Assembly: GCA_041906465.1 (NCBI GenBank)
Contig: JAYRJE010000006.1
Span: forward strand, 1 to 64,000
Direction: 5' to 3'
DNA: 64,000 bases
Source of the DNA: Didemnitutus sp041906465
Lineage (GTDB): Bacteria > Verrucomicrobiota > Verrucomicrobiia > Opitutales > Opitutaceae
The position numbers and the translations under genes are program-made. Position 1 is the first letter of the stretch. The number at the start of each line of letters is the position of its first letter. Positions 1 to 8,396 of this stretch are shown piece after piece. The notes beneath the pieces were generated by a model. It worked only from the letters and a program-made list of their open reading frames with translations. It had not been told where the DNA came from and searched no databases.

Positions 1-58
1 GCATCGCCTCCACCAGCTGCTTGCGCTCCTCGAACACTGATCGTTGTCGCCATGGCAT
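1..58 (-). CDS. Transposase N-terminus, cut by window edge
   Basis: Only the first 19 codons are inside the window. Read on the minus strand from the ATG at 58 they give MPWRQRSVFEERKQLVEAM. This opening resembles the MPW-start of IS481-type DDE transposases (helix-turn-helix followed by an integrase core), which cut and join insertion-sequence ends. Two direct copies of an 18-19 bp motif lie directly upstream, as expected for an insertion-sequence end. A second ATG at 53 is in another frame and reads into glycine-rich sequence, so it was not chosen. The family call rests on very few residues and on remembered patterns, so it is tentative. Confidence 0.5.
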   Translation of the reverse strand, partial: MPWRQRSVFEERKQLVEAM

Positions 59-78
59 CGGCGACCCTCACCCAAAAC

Positions 79-120
79 TGTCAGCGAATTAATGGCAGAA
101 AGTGTCAGCGAATTATGGCA
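79..120. repeat. Double end repeat of an insertion sequence
   Basis: Two direct copies of tgtcagcgaattaatggca (79-97) and tgtcagcgaattatggca (103-120) stand five bases apart, just upstream of the transposase start. Repeated sub-terminal motifs of this kind are typical transposase binding sites. The insertion-sequence boundary is probably near 120; the other end is outside the window, so no target duplication can be checked. Confidence 0.5.
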
Positions 121-215
121 CCGAGCCTCCCCAAGCGCCCTCTCCCGCTGCGGGCTGCAATCCCGAAGGGCCGTTGGGGACAACGGCCCCTACCACCCGC
201 AACGAAAACGTCGCG

Positions 216-2027
216 CTACTTCCGGCGCGCGATCCACGCGCGGACGTTTTCCTCGAGCAGGTCCATCGGCAATGCGCCGTCTTTCAGCACGAGGTCGTGG
301 TAGCCGCGCAGGTCGAACTTTTCGCCGAGTTCCTTCTTCGCGAGTTCGCGCAGCTCGAGAATCTTCAGCATGCCGACCTTGTAGGAAGTCGCCTGGCCGG
401 GCCACACGATGTAGCGGTTCGTCTCCGTGAAGATGTCGCGCTCGGGATTCGGCGTGTTCTGGCGGAAATAATCCATCACCTGCGCGCGCGTCCATCGCTT
501 CGAGTGCAGGCCGGTGTCGACCACGAGGCGCACGGCGCGCAGCAGCTCATCGTAGAGGCGGCCGAAGTCCATCATCGGGTCCTGGTAGAAACCGAACTCC
601 TTCGGGAAATACTCGGCGTAGAGCGCCCAGCCTTCGATGTAGGCCGTGTTGCCGCCGAACTTGCGGAAGCGCGGGATGCCCTGCAGCTCCTGCGCGATGG
701 CGATCTGCATGTGGTGGCCGGGGATCGCCTCGTGGTGCGCGAGCGTCTCCATCTCGAAGATCGGCACGCCGCGCATGTCGATCGTGTTGACGTAGTAGAC
801 GCCCGGCCGCGAACCGTCGGGCGCGGGGTCCTCGTAGAACGCGCCGGCGGCGCCTTTCTCGCGGAACGGCTCGACGACCTTCACGACGAGCGGCGCCTTC
901 GGCTTCACGCCGAAGAAGTCGTCGAGGCGCGCGCGCATCGTGTCGATGATCTCGTTCGCGCGCTTCACGTAGGCGGCTTTGCCGTCGGGCGTCGTCGGGT
1001 AATAAAACTCGTCGCTCTCCTTCACGTGCTTGAAGAAGGCCTGCAGGTCGCCTTTGAAGCCGACGCGCTGCATGATCTCCTCCATGCCGCGGTGAATGCG
1101 CGCGACTTCGCGGAGGCCGAGCGCGTGGATCTCGTCGGCGGACATCTTGGTGGTCGTCGACTGGCGCAGGCAGAACGCGTAATACTCGGCGCCTTCGGGC
1201 AGCTTCCACACGCCGTCGTCGGTCGTGGCGATTTTCTCCTGCGCTTCAAGCAACGCAATGAGCCGCGCGTAGGCGGGCTGCACCGAGTCGACGAGCGCCC
1301 CGCGCGCATCAGCGAGGAGCTGTTTTTGCGTGGTGGCATCGGCATCTTTGAGCGCGCCGATCTTCGCCTGCGCGTCTTCCCAGAGCGCGGACGGCTTGCC
1401 CGATTGATCAAACGGCTCACCGGTCACGACTTCGCGGCAGGATTCGATCACGAGGCCAAAGACGAATTTCGGCGGCAGAATGCCCTTCGCCGCACGGGCC
1501 TTCACGTTTTCGATCAGCTGATCGAACATCGGCGCCATGCCGCGCAGGCGCGCGACGTAGGCGCGGGCGTCGGCGACGGTGTCGACGCGGTGAAAATTGA
1601 TCAGAAACGCCGGCGCCTCGGAGTGCAGGCCGGACATTTGGTTGAGCGGATAGGAGTGATGACGCCACTTCCAGCCCTCGATCGCCTCCTCCGCTTGGCG
1701 CACGAAGAGCCGGTAGCTGACCTTCGTCTGGTCGTCGAGCGCCTCGAAGTTCACCGCGCGCTTCAGTTCCGCGAGTTGCTGGACGCCGAGGACGAAATCT
1801 TCCAGCGCGCGCTGCTCCGAGAGATCGTCCCATTTGTCGTAGTCCTTCTTGAGGCCGAGCCGCGTCTGCAGGAGCGGGCTGCGATCGACGGCCTCGTCGA
1901 ACACGCGTTCGAAAAACGCGTTCGCTTTCGCGGACTCAGCGGCGACTTGGTCGGGAGTCACGGCAGCGAAGAGGGAAACGGACATCAGGGCAAACGCGCA
2001 GCCGGCGAGCAGGGAGCGGGGATTCAT
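216..2027 (-). CDS. DUF885 family peptidase-like lipoprotein or secreted protein
   Basis: The 603-residue product matches the DUF885 family, usually secreted or periplasmic zinc-peptidase-like proteins of about 550-650 residues. The start at 2027 was chosen because it gives a clear signal peptide (MNPRSLLAGCAFALMSVSLF then AAV); the 40 codons upstream are a shadow that runs into a hairpin repeat. The family signature HHEAIPGHHMQ is present in the C-terminal half, followed by a second conserved block EGWALYAEYFPKE, which together resemble the zinc site of gluzincin peptidases. Substrate is unknown; DUF885 members are generally assumed to be metallopeptidases. It is on the same strand as the Gfo/Idh gene but separated from it by a hairpin repeat, so co-transcription is uncertain. 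Confidence 0.85.
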   Translation of the reverse strand: MNPRSLLAGCAFALMSVSLFAAVTPDQVAAESAKANAFFERVFDEAVDRSPLLQTRLGLKKDYDKWDDLSEQRALEDFVLGVQQLAELKRAVNFEALDDQTKVSYRLFVRQAEEAIEGWKWRHHSYPLNQMSGLHSEAPAFLINFHRVDTVADARAYVARLRGMAPMFDQLIENVKARAAKGILPPKFVFGLVIESCREVVTGEPFDQSGKPSALWEDAQAKIGALKDADATTQKQLLADARGALVDSVQPAYARLIALLEAQEKIATTDDGVWKLPEGAEYYAFCLRQSTTTKMSADEIHALGLREVARIHRGMEEIMQRVGFKGDLQAFFKHVKESDEFYYPTTPDGKAAYVKRANEIIDTMRARLDDFFGVKPKAPLVVKVVEPFREKGAAGAFYEDPAPDGSRPGVYYVNTIDMRGVPIFEMETLAHHEAIPGHHMQIAIAQELQGIPRFRKFGGNTAYIEGWALYAEYFPKEFGFYQDPMMDFGRLYDELLRAVRLVVDTGLHSKRWTRAQVMDYFRQNTPNPERDIFTETNRYIVWPGQATSYKVGMLKILELRELAKKELGEKFDLRGYHDLVLKDGALPMDLLEENVRAWIARRK

Positions 2028-2085
2028 GTTCCCGCCGAAAGAACACACGACCACGCGCGCAGCAAGCCCGGCGCGACGAAGCCAT

Positions 2086-2145
2086 GGTAGGGCGCGGACT
2101 CCGCTCCGCGCCGCACCGGCGGCGAAGGGACTCGCCGCCCTACCC
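2086..2145. repeat. Twin-hairpin dispersed repeat
   Basis: The outer ends ggtaggg and ccctacc are complementary. Inside them lie two hairpins: ggcgcgga/tccgcgcc (2091-2112) and ggcggcga/tcgccgcc (2118-2139). The element fills the gap between two same-strand genes. It belongs with similar elements near 10.5, 39.0, 39.9, 40.1 and 57.8 kb. Confidence 0.7.
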
Positions 2146-2148
2146 ACC

Positions 2149-3165
2149 TCAACAGTCGTAGCGCACGCCGAGCTGGCACAGCCACTCGTCGAGCACGGCC
2201 ATGTTGCCGAGCGTGTCGGCCGGCGTCATCGCCGCGACTTCGCGCTGACCCTTCGCCAGCGCATCCGCGACGGCGTCAGCCTCGAGCGCGTAGAGCGGGC
2301 CGGGCGCCGGGATGACAATTTCTTCGGGCTCGTTCGCCGCGGCGCGACGCAACGTCAGCCGCGCCTCATTACCGGGGAAAAACGGCATCGGCACCTCGAT
2401 CGTCCCGCCCGTGCCTTGCAGGCTGGCGCGGATTTCGCGCGGTCCGGCGAAGCCACAGGCGAGGCGCGCCACAATGCCGCCGTCGAAGGTGGCGACCGCC
2501 GCCGCATACTCGTCGACCTGCGTCGTGGCGTTGAGCCGGCCGAGCCCCTTGAATTGCACCGGCTCGGCAAACGCTCGTCCCTGCGCGGCACCCGCGAGCA
2601 GCCGCGAAAACGAAACCGGATAGCAACCGAGATCGAGAATGCCGCCGCCACCGAGCTCACGGTTGTAGGCGCGATGCGCCGGATCGAAGGGGAAATCGAC
2701 CGAGAAGGTCGCCTCGATCAGGCGCAGCTCGCCGATCGCGCCCGAGCGCACGAGCTCCCCCAGACGTGCCGTCTGCGGGTGGCAGCGATACATGAACGCC
2801 TCCATCAGCAACACGTCATGGCGCCGCGCGACGTCCACCATGCGCTGTGCATCGGAACCGCGGACGGCGAGCGGCTTCTCGCACAGGATGTGTTTGCCGG
2901 CCGCGGCCGCCGCGAGGGTCCACTCGAGGTGTTGCGGGTGCGGCGGCGCGATGTAGACCGCCTGCACGGCCGGGTCGGCGAGTAGCGCCGTGTAGCTGCC
3001 GTGCGCTCGCACGCCACCGAACTCGGCGGCGAAACGATCCGCGGTCTCCGGCATGCGACTGCCGATCGCCACGAGACGGCCGGTGCGGGAGTTGGCGAGA
3101 TCGGTGGCGAAGCGCCGCGCGATCATGCCCGTGCCGAGGATACCCCACTGAAGTCGATCACTCAT
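2149..3165 (-). CDS. Gfo/Idh/MocA family NAD(P)-dependent oxidoreductase
   Basis: The 338-residue protein opens with a Rossmann nucleotide-binding stretch (WGILGTGMIARRFA, residues 7-20) and carries the family's CEKPLAV motif near residue 97, whose lysine is catalytic in this family. Length is normal for Gfo/Idh/MocA enzymes, which oxidise or reduce sugars, inositols and similar polyols with NAD(P). The C-terminal beta-sheet domain is intact. Substrate cannot be told from sequence. The thioredoxin gene ends 18 bases upstream of its start on the same strand, so the two may share a transcript although their functions are not obviously linked. Confidence 0.9.
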   Translation of the reverse strand: MSDRLQWGILGTGMIARRFATDLANSRTGRLVAIGSRMPETADRFAAEFGGVRAHGSYTALLADPAVQAVYIAPPHPQHLEWTLAAAAAGKHILCEKPLAVRGSDAQRMVDVARRHDVLLMEAFMYRCHPQTARLGELVRSGAIGELRLIEATFSVDFPFDPAHRAYNRELGGGGILDLGCYPVSFSRLLAGAAQGRAFAEPVQFKGLGRLNATTQVDEYAAAVATFDGGIVARLACGFAGPREIRASLQGTGGTIEVPMPFFPGNEARLTLRRAAANEPEEIVIPAPGPLYALEADAVADALAKGQREVAAMTPADTLGNMAVLDEWLCQLGVRYDC

Positions 3166-3183
3166 GTGCGTTGAAAGGTTCGC

Positions 3184-3687
3184 TCAATGGCTCCATTTGT
3201 CCCGCGCATCGTTCACGAGCGTTTGCAGCATGTCGAAGCGGACCTCGCCGTAGTTCAGTGCATAGCGCATGCGACCGTCGCGAAACACCCACGTCGTGGG
3301 CAGCCACGTGACGGGCAGACCGAGAAAAGCGTTCATGCGATCGGCGCCCGCTTTTGAAACCGCGCTCGGGTGCGTGAGCAGAGTGAGGTTCGGTTGCCCG
3401 CCGAGATTGCCTGCGGCGAGTTTGGGCGCGGGGTCCTGGCCGCGGTGCCAGATGTTGAGGAAAACGAATTTAACGTCGGGGTTCGCGCCGATGAACCTGG
3501 CCCAACCGTCCGGCGTCATCTCCGCTCGGCAGTTCGGGCACCACGGCGCCCAAAAATGGATGATGGTCACGTGCGAACCGGCCGCGATTTCGGCGACTTC
3601 TTTCTCGAGCGGCGGCACGGGCACGGGGTCGGCGCGGAGCAATGCGGCAACGAACAGCAGCGTGCAGGCAAGGAGCGGGCGAAGCAT
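3184..3687 (-). CDS. Secreted thioredoxin-like (TlpA/DsbE-type) protein
   Basis: A 167-residue protein with a signal peptide (MLRPLLACTLLFVAALLRAD) and a thioredoxin fold. The active site is WCPNC (Cys50 and Cys53), so it should act as a thiol-disulfide oxidoreductase outside the cytoplasm. A cis-proline region (LPVTWLPTTWVF) follows, as in TlpA-like proteins. The start at 3687 was preferred over an in-frame ATG nine codons upstream because it begins the signal peptide. TlpA-like proteins usually reduce apocytochromes or other envelope proteins; no cytochrome maturation gene is nearby, so the partner is unknown. Confidence 0.85.
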   Translation of the reverse strand: MLRPLLACTLLFVAALLRADPVPVPPLEKEVAEIAAGSHVTIIHFWAPWCPNCRAEMTPDGWARFIGANPDVKFVFLNIWHRGQDPAPKLAAGNLGGQPNLTLLTHPSAVSKAGADRMNAFLGLPVTWLPTTWVFRDGRMRYALNYGEVRFDMLQTLVNDARDKWSH

Positions 3688-3876
3688 GCGCGTTAAGATG
3701 CGCGGCGGTCCCATTTATTCCAGCGCCGAGTGAATCCCAAATCCGCGGCGATCCCCCAGTAACAGGCCCACCGATTTTCCGCATCAGCGAGCCTTGAATC
3801 ACCGGGCGACGTTGTAATTTCGTGCCCGTTGCGCTGTGGCTAGTGTCTAATCCCATCACATCCCCAACCCATCATC

Positions 3877-4233
3877 ATGAACGATAAAATCCACGTTCGC
3901 GGCATCCACGTCACGCTCACCCCCGCTCTCACGCAAGCCATGCACGAGAAGGCCGAGCGTCTCCTCCGCCACAACACCCACATCATCCGCATCCGGATGG
4001 ATCTCGAGTTCCACGACACCAAGGCGCCCGAACAGCGCTTCACCGCCAAGGCGCAAGTCGAGATCGACGGTCCGGATCTGGTGGCGTCGGCCGTTTCGGA
4101 GGATGGCTACAAGTCCGTGGATCTGCTCGTCGACAAACTCGACAAACTGCTCCGCGAGCGTCACGCCAAGCGCGTGCAAGGCCGCAACGACGAGCGCCGC
4201 CAGGCGCCCGACGTGCTGCACGGCAAAGCCTGA
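3877..4233 (+). CDS. hpf: Short ribosome hibernation-promoting factor, HPF/RaiA family
   Basis: The 118-residue protein begins IHVRGIHVTLTPAL and contains the conserved stretch DGYKSVDLLVDKLDKLL, both typical of the HPF/YfiA fold. These proteins bind the decoding centre of the 30S subunit and silence ribosomes in stationary phase. The length places it in the short class, without the dimerising C-terminal domain of long HPF, so 100S formation would need another factor. It is transcribed alone, divergent from the thioredoxin gene, and is followed by a good intrinsic terminator. No Shine-Dalgarno sequence is obvious ahead of the ATG. Confidence 0.93.
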   Translation: MNDKIHVRGIHVTLTPALTQAMHEKAERLLRHNTHIIRIRMDLEFHDTKAPEQRFTAKAQVEIDGPDLVASAVSEDGYKSVDLLVDKLDKLLRERHAKRVQGRNDERRQAPDVLHGKA

Positions 4234-4275
4234 GCGCAGCGCGCCGCCAGCGCACGAAAGTCTCCCTTAAAAACG

Positions 4276-4304
4276 AAGCGCGGCCACGGCCGCGCTTTTG
4301 TTTT
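4276..4304 (+). terminator. Intrinsic terminator of hpf
   Basis: A ten-base perfect stem, aagcgcggcc with ggccgcgctt, is followed by ttgtttt. It lies 43 bases after the hpf stop codon and points in the same direction. Confidence 0.85.
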
Positions 4305-4306
4305 CC

Positions 4307-4423
4307 GTAGCAGCCGATGTGAGTCGGCTGCCTTCCGCCGCGTGGCAGGTGGCGCGCTTGCGCGCCACTCGTGCGATCTGGCCAGAATTCCGACAAGTTG
4401 CGCGCGAGCGCGCAACCTACCCG
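4307..4423. repeat. Cluster of small hairpins, dispersed repeat
   Basis: The stretch begins gtagcagccga, as does the inverted repeat at 10691, and ends gcgcaacctacc. Between them are two clean hairpins: tggcgcg/cgcgcca (4350-4367) and gttgcgcg/cgcgcaac (4397-4416). It separates the convergent hpf and terC genes and resembles REP/BIME-type intergenic elements. Confidence 0.6.
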
Positions 4424-4459
4424 GCGAGCGAGGCCTTCCTGCGTGGGCCGTTCAGACCC

Positions 4460-5197
4460 TCACCGATACGGCTGATGCAGCGTGACCGGCTGGGCCTTCT
4501 TGCGCAGCTGCAGGTTCAGCATCTCCACGCCGAACGAGAACGCCATGGCGAAGTAGACGTAGCCCTTCGGGATGTGGAAGCCCATGCCTTCCGCGATGAG
4601 CGTCGTGCCGATCAGCAGCAGAAATGACAGCGCGAGGATCTTCAGCGTCGGATGCTTGTTGACGAAATCGCTGATCGAGCCGGCCGCGAGCAGCATCACC
4701 CCCATCGAGAGCACGACCGCCGTGATCATCACGGGCAAATGTTGAGCCATGCCGACAGCCGTGATGACCGAGTCGAGCGAGAACACGACGTCGAGCAGCA
4801 TGATCTGCACGAGCACGGCGCCGAAACGCGCCGCGCCCTTCGGGTTGGCGCCGCCCTCCTCGCCCTCGAGCTTGTGGTGAATCTCCATCGTGCTCTTCAC
4901 GAGCAGAAACAAGCCGCCCAGCAGCAGGATGAGATCACGCCCCGACACCCCATGATCGAACACGGAAAACAGCGGCGCCGTGAGCTTCGCGATCCACGCG
5001 ATGCTCGCGAGCAGCGCGATGCGCGTGATGAGCGCGAGGCTGAGACCAAGGCTGCGCGCGCGCGGCTGTTGGTCCGCCGGCAACTTGCCCGCCAGGATCG
5101 AAATGAAAATGACGTTGTCGATGCCGAGCACGATCTCGAGCCCGGTGAGGGTGAGCAGGCTGATCCACGCCTGCGGGTCGCTGAGCCAGTCGAACAT
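4460..5197 (-). CDS. TerC family integral membrane protein
   Basis: The 245-residue protein matches the TerC family. It begins MFDWLSDPQAWISLLTLTGL and has the conserved LEIVLGIDNVIFI block (residues 20-32) and the second repeat LLDVVFSLDSVITAVGMA, whose acidic residues in membrane helices are the family signature. About seven membrane segments can be seen. TerC proteins have been linked to tellurite resistance and, more recently, to manganese export that supports metalation of exoenzymes; the acidic intramembrane residues fit metal binding. It stands alone on its strand, followed by a membrane protein of unknown function upstream. Confidence 0.92.
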   Translation of the reverse strand: MFDWLSDPQAWISLLTLTGLEIVLGIDNVIFISILAGKLPADQQPRARSLGLSLALITRIALLASIAWIAKLTAPLFSVFDHGVSGRDLILLLGGLFLLVKSTMEIHHKLEGEEGGANPKGAARFGAVLVQIMLLDVVFSLDSVITAVGMAQHLPVMITAVVLSMGVMLLAAGSISDFVNKHPTLKILALSFLLLIGTTLIAEGMGFHIPKGYVYFAMAFSFGVEMLNLQLRKKAQPVTLHQPYR

Positions 5198-5304
5198 GGT
5201 GCCGCGCAGTCAGCCGCAGCACGCCGCCGGCGTCAACTCGCGGCGCGTCGGAAAACCCGGCAACAGGCGCCCGGGAGCTTTCCCGCTCCCGACGCGTCGG
5301 GCCG

Positions 5305-5832
5305 TCAGGCTTTCGGCGCCCGCAGGGCCGACACGATCAGCGCCAGCGCGACCACGATCAGCGCATACGGCCAGTAGGCCTGCAGGCTGCGCAAGGTCTC
5401 ACGGACCGCCGGACCGCCGCTCACGACGATTCCTGCAAAAGTCAGGCCGCCCGCCGGAAAGACCGTCCACCACGTCCGGTGCTTCGCCCCAAAGATCAGC
5501 ACCGACAGCACCGAAATCGACAGGAAGCCACCGGCCAACGAGAACAGAAACGCGCCCGGCCCGTAGCTCGTCTGCAACCACGCGCCGATGCCCACGCCGA
5601 GCAACACACCTCCGGGCACCAGCAAACCGATCGAGCGCGACAACGCCGCCCAGACGACGAACGCCACCCCGAGAAACGGCAGGAACGCGCGCCCGGCCAG
5701 ACCCGGCGGCAAATAAGGCGCCGCGAGTGCCGCCAGCGCAACCGCCAGCAACACACCCCCGGCGACGAGTCGGCCGCGGCGACGGTCACGCGACGGATTG
5801 GAGGCGGACGGGGAGGCGGCACAGTCGTTCAT
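5305..5832 (-). CDS. Unknown polytopic membrane protein
   Basis: A 175-residue protein that I do not recognise. After a short basic N-terminus (SNPSRDRRRGR) it shows about six hydrophobic segments in three close pairs, for example LVAGGVLLAVALAALAAPYL and the last one, YALIVVALALIVSAL. The start at 5832 is the first in-frame ATG after a stretch with no coding look. Small multi-pass proteins of this type are common between housekeeping genes. It lies 107 bases upstream of terC on the same strand and may be co-transcribed with it. Confidence 0.65.
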   Translation of the reverse strand: MNDCAASPSASNPSRDRRRGRLVAGGVLLAVALAALAAPYLPPGLAGRAFLPFLGVAFVVWAALSRSIGLLVPGGVLLGVGIGAWLQTSYGPGAFLFSLAGGFLSISVLSVLIFGAKHRTWWTVFPAGGLTFAGIVVSGGPAVRETLRSLQAYWPYALIVVALALIVSALRAPKA

Positions 5833-5931
5833 GATGCCGTAGCTTACCGACCCCGACGTTTTTCGCCCAGTGCCAAAAGTCATGTCCGACGTCATGCCGC
5901 GCCACCGCAAGATCCCGCGCCCGACCCGCCC

Positions 5932-5956
5932 GTTTGTAATATAATACGTTACAAAC
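5932..5956. repeat. Single AT-rich palindrome of the in-gene family
   Basis: The core gtaatataatacgttac (5936-5952), flanked by gttt and aaac, is a near-perfect palindrome in otherwise GC-rich sequence. Read on the plus strand it would encode CNIIRYK, the same peptide type that the paired copies at 55.8 kb encode inside a methyltransferase gene. Here it lies between two leftward genes, and no second palindrome is found 54 bp away. Confidence 0.7.
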
Positions 5957-5989
5957 CCGCTCGGCGTATTTTCTGCGGAGATCGCGGCC

Positions 5990-6937
5990 TCACACGCCGA
6001 CCCACGCGAGACCGGTCTTGATCCAGAATGGGATCGTGAACAGCCCCAGCGCCGTCGTCCCGAGCACGATCTGCACCGCCACGAGCGGCTGCCCGCCGTA
6101 AACGCGCGCGATGATGATCGGGATCACCGCCGACGGCATCGCCGCCTGGATGACGATGATGCGCTTCAGTTCCGGCGAAAACGGCCCGAACTTCGCCACC
6201 ACGAAAAACAACAGCGGCAACACCAGCAATCGCACCGCCGCCGCACCGATCAGCACGCGGGGCGCGACGAGCTTCTTTAGCTCAACGACGTGAGGCTGGA
6301 TGCTGACCCCCGTCATGATGAGGCCGAGCGGGATCATGATTTGTCCGACCCAATGCACCGCACTCATCACCGGCGACGGAATCAGCGGACCGATTCCGAC
6401 CAGATTCACCGCCAACGCCGCCAACAACGAGAACAGCGGCACGTTCAACAGCCGGCGCCAACCCTCGCGCAGCCCGAGCCCGCTGATGATCAGCACCCCG
6501 CCCGTCCACACCGCCGCTTCCACGCCCATGTTGTGCGTCAGCAACAACCCACGCGCCTCCACGCCCCACATCGCATCGACGATCGGCAGCGGCAGATAGC
6601 CATAATTCGCCAGCCCCGCCGTGATCGCGAACGTCCGCAGCCCCGTGCCGATGTGCAGCCCGATCGCGCGCGCCAACGCGTAAGCCACGCCGAAACTCGC
6701 CAGCGTCAGCGCAAAACCCGCCAGCGGCGCCAAGAGGATGTTGCCTGGCTGGCGCAGCGCCGCGTTGCCGACCACCGAGTCGAAGATCAGGCACGGCGTC
6801 GCGATCTTGATCACGAGATTCAACAAGCTCTCCTCGGCCTCCGCCTTCACCCACTCCACGCGCCGCAGCCACAGGCCGAGCAGCACGATGAGAAACACCG
6901 GCAGCACGGTGGTGAAGAGTTGGGCGTAGCTGGTCAT
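5990..6937 (-). CDS. AEC family (auxin efflux carrier-like) transporter
   Basis: The 315-residue protein has about ten membrane segments arranged as two halves of five, the AEC family pattern. Recognisable pieces are the start LPVFLIVLLGLWLRR, the middle FAITAGLANYGYLPLPIVDA and the C-terminal QAAMPSAVIPIIIARVYGG block, which are conserved in bacterial AEC proteins such as malonate or malate permeases. The start at 6937 was chosen because the upstream in-frame extension comes from a dispersed repeat. Substrate is probably an organic anion or weak acid but cannot be assigned. It stands alone between repeat-rich gaps. Confidence 0.88.
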   Translation of the reverse strand: MTSYAQLFTTVLPVFLIVLLGLWLRRVEWVKAEAEESLLNLVIKIATPCLIFDSVVGNAALRQPGNILLAPLAGFALTLASFGVAYALARAIGLHIGTGLRTFAITAGLANYGYLPLPIVDAMWGVEARGLLLTHNMGVEAAVWTGGVLIISGLGLREGWRRLLNVPLFSLLAALAVNLVGIGPLIPSPVMSAVHWVGQIMIPLGLIMTGVSIQPHVVELKKLVAPRVLIGAAAVRLLVLPLLFFVVAKFGPFSPELKRIIVIQAAMPSAVIPIIIARVYGGQPLVAVQIVLGTTALGLFTIPFWIKTGLAWVGV

Positions 6938-6942
6938 GTGGC

Positions 6943-7165
6943 GGAGGACGGAATACCGAAGACGGAGGACAGAGAACCGTCGGCTGCAACTCAATCGCGC
7001 TCTGCGTGCAACGGGCCTCTTTCTCTCGTAGCCGCGTTGGAGCGCAGCGACAACGTGGCCGCTGCGCGGCTCAGCCACGCTTTCGCCCGCAGCTCAAGCG
7101 CGGCTACCGTTCCCGCAGCGCAGCTCCGTCCTCAGTCCTCTGCCTTCCGTCCTCTGTCGCCTCCG
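6943..7165. repeat. Repeat-filled gap with inverted ggaggac arms
   Basis: The gap between the AEC transporter and the flavoprotein gene is made of repeats. The left part (6943-6980) is a ggaggacggaa-type low-complexity string; the right part (7124-7165) is an imperfect reverse complement (ccgtcctctg). Between them, gtagccgcg at 7028 and cgcggctac ending at 7107 form a second inverted pair. A similar arrangement is seen near 9.1-9.2 kb. Confidence 0.55.
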
Positions 7166-7166
7166 C

Positions 7167-8396
7167 TCACTCCGCCATCGCTCGCCCGGCGAGCCAGCCG
7201 GTCGTCCACGCCGCCTGGAAATTGAAGCCGCCCGTCACGCCGTCCACGTCGAGCATCTCGCCGGCAAAATGCAGCCCGGGCACAAGCCGGCTTTCCATCC
7301 GCTTGAAATCCACCTCGCCCAATCGCACGCCACCGCAGGTGACGAACTCGTCCTTGAACAGACTCTTCCCTTTCACCGTGAACTCCGCATCGGTCACTTG
7401 CGCCGCGAGCGCGCGCAGCGCCGGATTGCCCACGCTCGTCCAGGGCGCGTTCGCGGCGATGCCCGCCGCCACCACGAGCCGCTCCCACAACCGCAGCGGC
7501 ACACCGAGCGGGCTCCACGTCGTGACTTGCTTGCGCGGCTCGGCGCCGCGCGCGCGCTCGAGTTCGGCGCGCGCAGTCTCGGCGTTGAACTTCGGCGCCC
7601 AGTTCACGCGCAACGCGAACCGATAGTCGCGCTCGGCGAGCAGGCGCGCCCCCCACGCGGAAATTTTCAACACCGCCGGACCGCTCAGGCCCCAGTGCGT
7701 CACCAGCATCGGCCCGCGCTCCTTCAATGGCGTGCCCGCGACCGCCGTCGCCGCCTCCTCGACGGACACGCCGGCGAGATCCTTCAGGCGCGGATCGTCG
7801 ATGTGGAACGTGAACAGCGACGGCACCGGCGTCTCGATCTGGTGCCCGAACGCCTGCGCGATCGCGAAGCCGGCGTTCGATTTGTTGCCGCCGGTCGCGA
7901 GCAGCAAACGGTCCGTCGTCACCTCTTCGCCGGTCGTCAACTCGAGGCGGAACCCGCCGCTCGTCGGCACGCGCAACGCGCTTTTCACGCCGCATTGCGT
8001 GCGCACCTGCACGCCGGCTTTCCGCGCGGCGCCGAGCAGGCAATCGATGATCGTCTGCGAGTTGTCGGTGACGGGAAACATCCGTCCGTCCGCCTCGGCC
8101 TTCAGCGTCACGCCGCGCGCGGCGAACCACTCGACGGTATCGCGTGGTTGGAAGCGGCTGAAGGCGCCCGTCAGCTCGCGGCCGCCGCGCGGGTAACGTT
8201 TCGCCAGTTCGCGCGGCTCGAAGCAATGGTGCGTGACGTTGCAGCGGCCGCCACCGGAAATCTTCACTTTGCCGAGCGTGTGCGCCGTGGCCTCGTAGAG
8301 CGTGACGCGGCACGCGGGATTCGTCTCGGCGCACGCGATGGCGCCGAAGAAGCCCGCAGCGCCTCCGCCGACCACGCTGACCTGCCGCTCGTTCAT
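7167..8396 (-). CDS. HI0933/YhiN-type NAD(P)/FAD-dependent oxidoreductase
   Basis: The 409-residue flavoprotein belongs to the HI0933 (YhiN, BaiN-like) family. It has the N-terminal dinucleotide-binding GGGAAGFFGA, the family block GGGRCNVTHHC about 40 residues later, a second binding motif LLLATGGNKSN, and the C-terminal GGFNFQAAWTTGWLAGR that closes over FAD. The start at 8396 puts the FAD motif within the first 20 residues, as is usual. Relatives reduce unsaturated bile-acid intermediates in gut bacteria, but for most members, including those in free-living bacteria, the substrate is unknown. No neighbour indicates a pathway. Confidence 0.9.
   Translation of the reverse strand: MNERQVSVVGGGAAGFFGAIACAETNPACRVTLYEATAHTLGKVKISGGGRCNVTHHCFEPRELAKRYPRGGRELTGAFSRFQPRDTVEWFAARGVTLKAEADGRMFPVTDNSQTIIDCLLGAARKAGVQVRTQCGVKSALRVPTSGGFRLELTTGEEVTTDRLLLATGGNKSNAGFAIAQAFGHQIETPVPSLFTFHIDDPRLKDLAGVSVEEAATAVAGTPLKERGPMLVTHWGLSGPAVLKISAWGARLLAERDYRFALRVNWAPKFNAETARAELERARGAEPRKQVTTWSPLGVPLRLWERLVVAAGIAANAPWTSVGNPALRALAAQVTDAEFTVKGKSLFKDEFVTCGGVRLGEVDFKRMESRLVPGLHFAGEMLDVDGVTGGFNFQAAWTTGWLAGRAMAE

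Noticed and set aside
102..2090. Long open frame opposite the DUF885 gene
   Set aside because: It is antisense to a gene with clear family motifs and a signal peptide; its protein is arginine-, valine- and leucine-rich with no recognisable domain, as usual for high-GC shadows.
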